The notes beneath the pieces were generated by a model. The model saw only the letters and a list, made by a program, of their open reading frames with translations. It did no database searches and had not been told where the DNA came from. Made by a program: the position numbers and the translations under genes. Positions 63,095 to 64,000 of a DNA stretch of 64,000 bases are shown piece by piece. Where the stretch lies: contig NZ_JAAGUY010000012.1 of assembly GCF_010868145.1 (NCBI RefSeq), positions 62,001 to 126,000 of the forward strand, read 5' to 3'. Source of the stretch: Nocardia cyriacigeorgica. GTDB lineage: Bacteria; Actinomycetota; Actinomycetes; Mycobacteriales; Mycobacteriaceae. Numbering within the stretch: position 1 is the stretch's first letter; the number at the start of each line of letters is the position of its first letter.

Positions 63095-64000
63095 TCAGGC
63101 CGCTGCCCGTACGGTGGCCGGCGCCTGCGCCCGCGCCGCGATCTTCCGCGCGACATATTCGGCGTCCCGCCCGACGCCGGGGAACACCATGGACGAGAAC
63201 GCGTACTGGAAACTGAGCCCACAGAAGAACAAGCCCGGCATGTCGTCGACCACACCGCGATACTCCTTCGGCCAGCCGTCGTCGCCGATGACGGGCAAGT
63301 CGATCCAATCGAACACCTGACGGAACCCGGTCGCCCACACGACGTTGCGCACATCCACAACCGTGCCGTCGTCCAGTTCCGGGAGTCCGTCGCGAACACC
63401 GCGCATCCGGGCGGTATTTCGCCGCACGCCACGCTCGGCCAGATCGGCCCGCTTCACCCGCAACATGGGTCCACCGTGGAAGCGAACCTCCCGCATCACC
63501 TTCCGGCCGATCGGAGTGCGGCGAGTGAGTACGTGCCGCCACATGAACACCAGCACCGGTAGCGCGAGCCTGATCGAGCTACGGTCCCAGCGCACCGGAA
63601 TCTGTCCGCAATCGCGGCCGCAGAGGATGGTTCGGTGGGTGCGGGCCACTTCGTAAGCGATGTCGGTGCCGGAATGGGAGGCGCCCACCACCAATACCGG
63701 TCCGGGCGCCAGCTGATCCGGCCTGCGGTACTGGCTCGAATGCAGTTGGGTGATGGCAGGATCCAGGTCGGCGGCGAAATCCGGGACGTAGGGCGAGCGG
63801 CCGAAGGTGCCGGTCGCGACGACGACGTTATCGCAGGTGATGGTGTCGGCACCGAGCCGCGCCACGAACCCTCCGCCGGGGCGGGCGGTCAACTGATCGA
63901 CACCGGTTCGCATGCGCACCGGCAGATCCCAGTGCAGAGCGTACCGCTCCAGGTAGTCGGCCACTTCGTCCTTACCCGGGTAGCTCCACGGATCAGCGGA
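63095..64000 (-). CDS. Flavin-containing monooxygenase (N-terminus outside window)
   Basis: The last about 301 residues are visible; the gene enters the window in frame at 64000 with the block ADPWSYPGKDEVADYLERYA. The NADPH-binding Rossmann motif VLVVGASHSGTDIAYEVA and the typical VVWATGFRQVFDW late motif are present, with LFFCGLSFQYAFSSMVFPGV near the end. These are features of group B flavin monooxygenases such as FMO/YUC or CzcO-like enzymes, which oxidise N, S or ketones. The FAD-binding N-terminus is not in view. Substrate is unknown. Confidence 0.85.
   Translation of the reverse strand, partial: SADPWSYPGKDEVADYLERYALHWDLPVRMRTGVDQLTARPGGGFVARLGADTITCDNVVVATGTFGRSPYVPDFAADLDPAITQLHSSQYRRPDQLAPGPVLVVGASHSGTDIAYEVARTHRTILCGRDCGQIPVRWDRSSIRLALPVLVFMWRHVLTRRTPIGRKVMREVRFHGGPMLRVKRADLAERGVRRNTARMRGVRDGLPELDDGTVVDVRNVVWATGFRQVFDWIDLPVIGDDGWPKEYRGVVDDMPGLFFCGLSFQYAFSSMVFPGVGRDAEYVARKIAARAQAPATVRAAA

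Overview
The window is high-GC actinobacterial DNA, most likely from Nocardia or a close mycolic-acid-containing relative. The main evidence is a run of genes in near-mycobacterial order: RNase H/acid phosphatase (Rv2228c-like), zinc-ribbon protein (Rv2229c), Nif3-like protein (Rv2230c), cobC (Rv2231c), ptpA (Rv2234), a SURF1 protein (Rv2235), cobD (Rv2236c), ahpE (Rv2238c), a DUF3052 protein (Rv2239c), a lipoprotein, aceE (Rv2241), fasR (Rv2242), fabD, acpM, kasA and accD6. GTG and TTG starts with AGGAGG-type ribosome sites are common, and the FAS-II genes imply a mycolate envelope. The species itself cannot be read from the sequence.

Layout. 0-3.3 kb: the end of an ABC exporter with its TetR regulator, a SnoaL-like protein, and a small membrane protein divergent from an XRE/MmyB-type regulator. 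3.3-13.2 kb: a two-gene biosynthetic unit on the minus strand, first a fusion of an FAD monooxygenase with a condensation/PapA5-like acyltransferase, then a 2404-residue two-module peptide synthetase (C-A-T-C-A-T-TE) whose first A domain carries the classical serine code. 13.5-15.6 kb: the Rv2228c/Rv2229c pair. 15.7-20.4 kb: an ABC-2 permease and a UGT-type glycosyltransferase, divergent from an in-frame fusion of a GT4 glycosyltransferase with a cytochrome P450. 20.4-23.0 kb: a secreted GlcG/HbpS-family protein divergent from a NarL-type two-component system, resembling HbpS-SenS-SenR. 23.1-29.4 kb: a DUF4097 protein behind striking AT-rich 19-bp repeats, a polyprenyl-phosphate sugar glycosylation pair (GtrB-GtrA fusion plus a GT39 enzyme), a methyltransferase, an ABM monooxygenase and a DUF5313 protein.

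29.5-41 kb: the conserved Rv2230c-Rv2236c segment with insertions (SDR/TetR pair, ECF41-type sigma factor, alanine dehydrogenase, MBL hydrolase, GlxA regulator, gamma-carbonic anhydrase, TetR). 42.2-52.7 kb: the aceE-fasR-fabD-acpM-kasA-accD6 run plus the lipoprotein, DUF3052 and ahpE genes. As recalled, this whole block is inverted relative to M. tuberculosis, and it ends at a tRNA-Val gene. 52.8-57.2 kb: an accessory stretch after the tRNA with an antitoxin remnant, an XRE-TPR regulator and a DUF234-type ATPase. 57.3-64 kb: a secreted hydrolase, a stand-alone thioester-reductase-like SDR, a GT87 mannosyltransferase-like membrane protein, a TPR-LuxR regulator and a truncated flavin monooxygenase.

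The most novel-looking content is the set of biosynthetic genes at 3.3-20.4 kb. Two unusual fusion proteins (monooxygenase-acyltransferase and glycosyltransferase-P450), a serine-activating NRPS, a second glycosyltransferase and an export permease lie on both sides of two housekeeping genes. They could make an acylated, oxidised and glycosylated small peptide. That pathway is inference; the fusions are seen directly as continuous reading frames.
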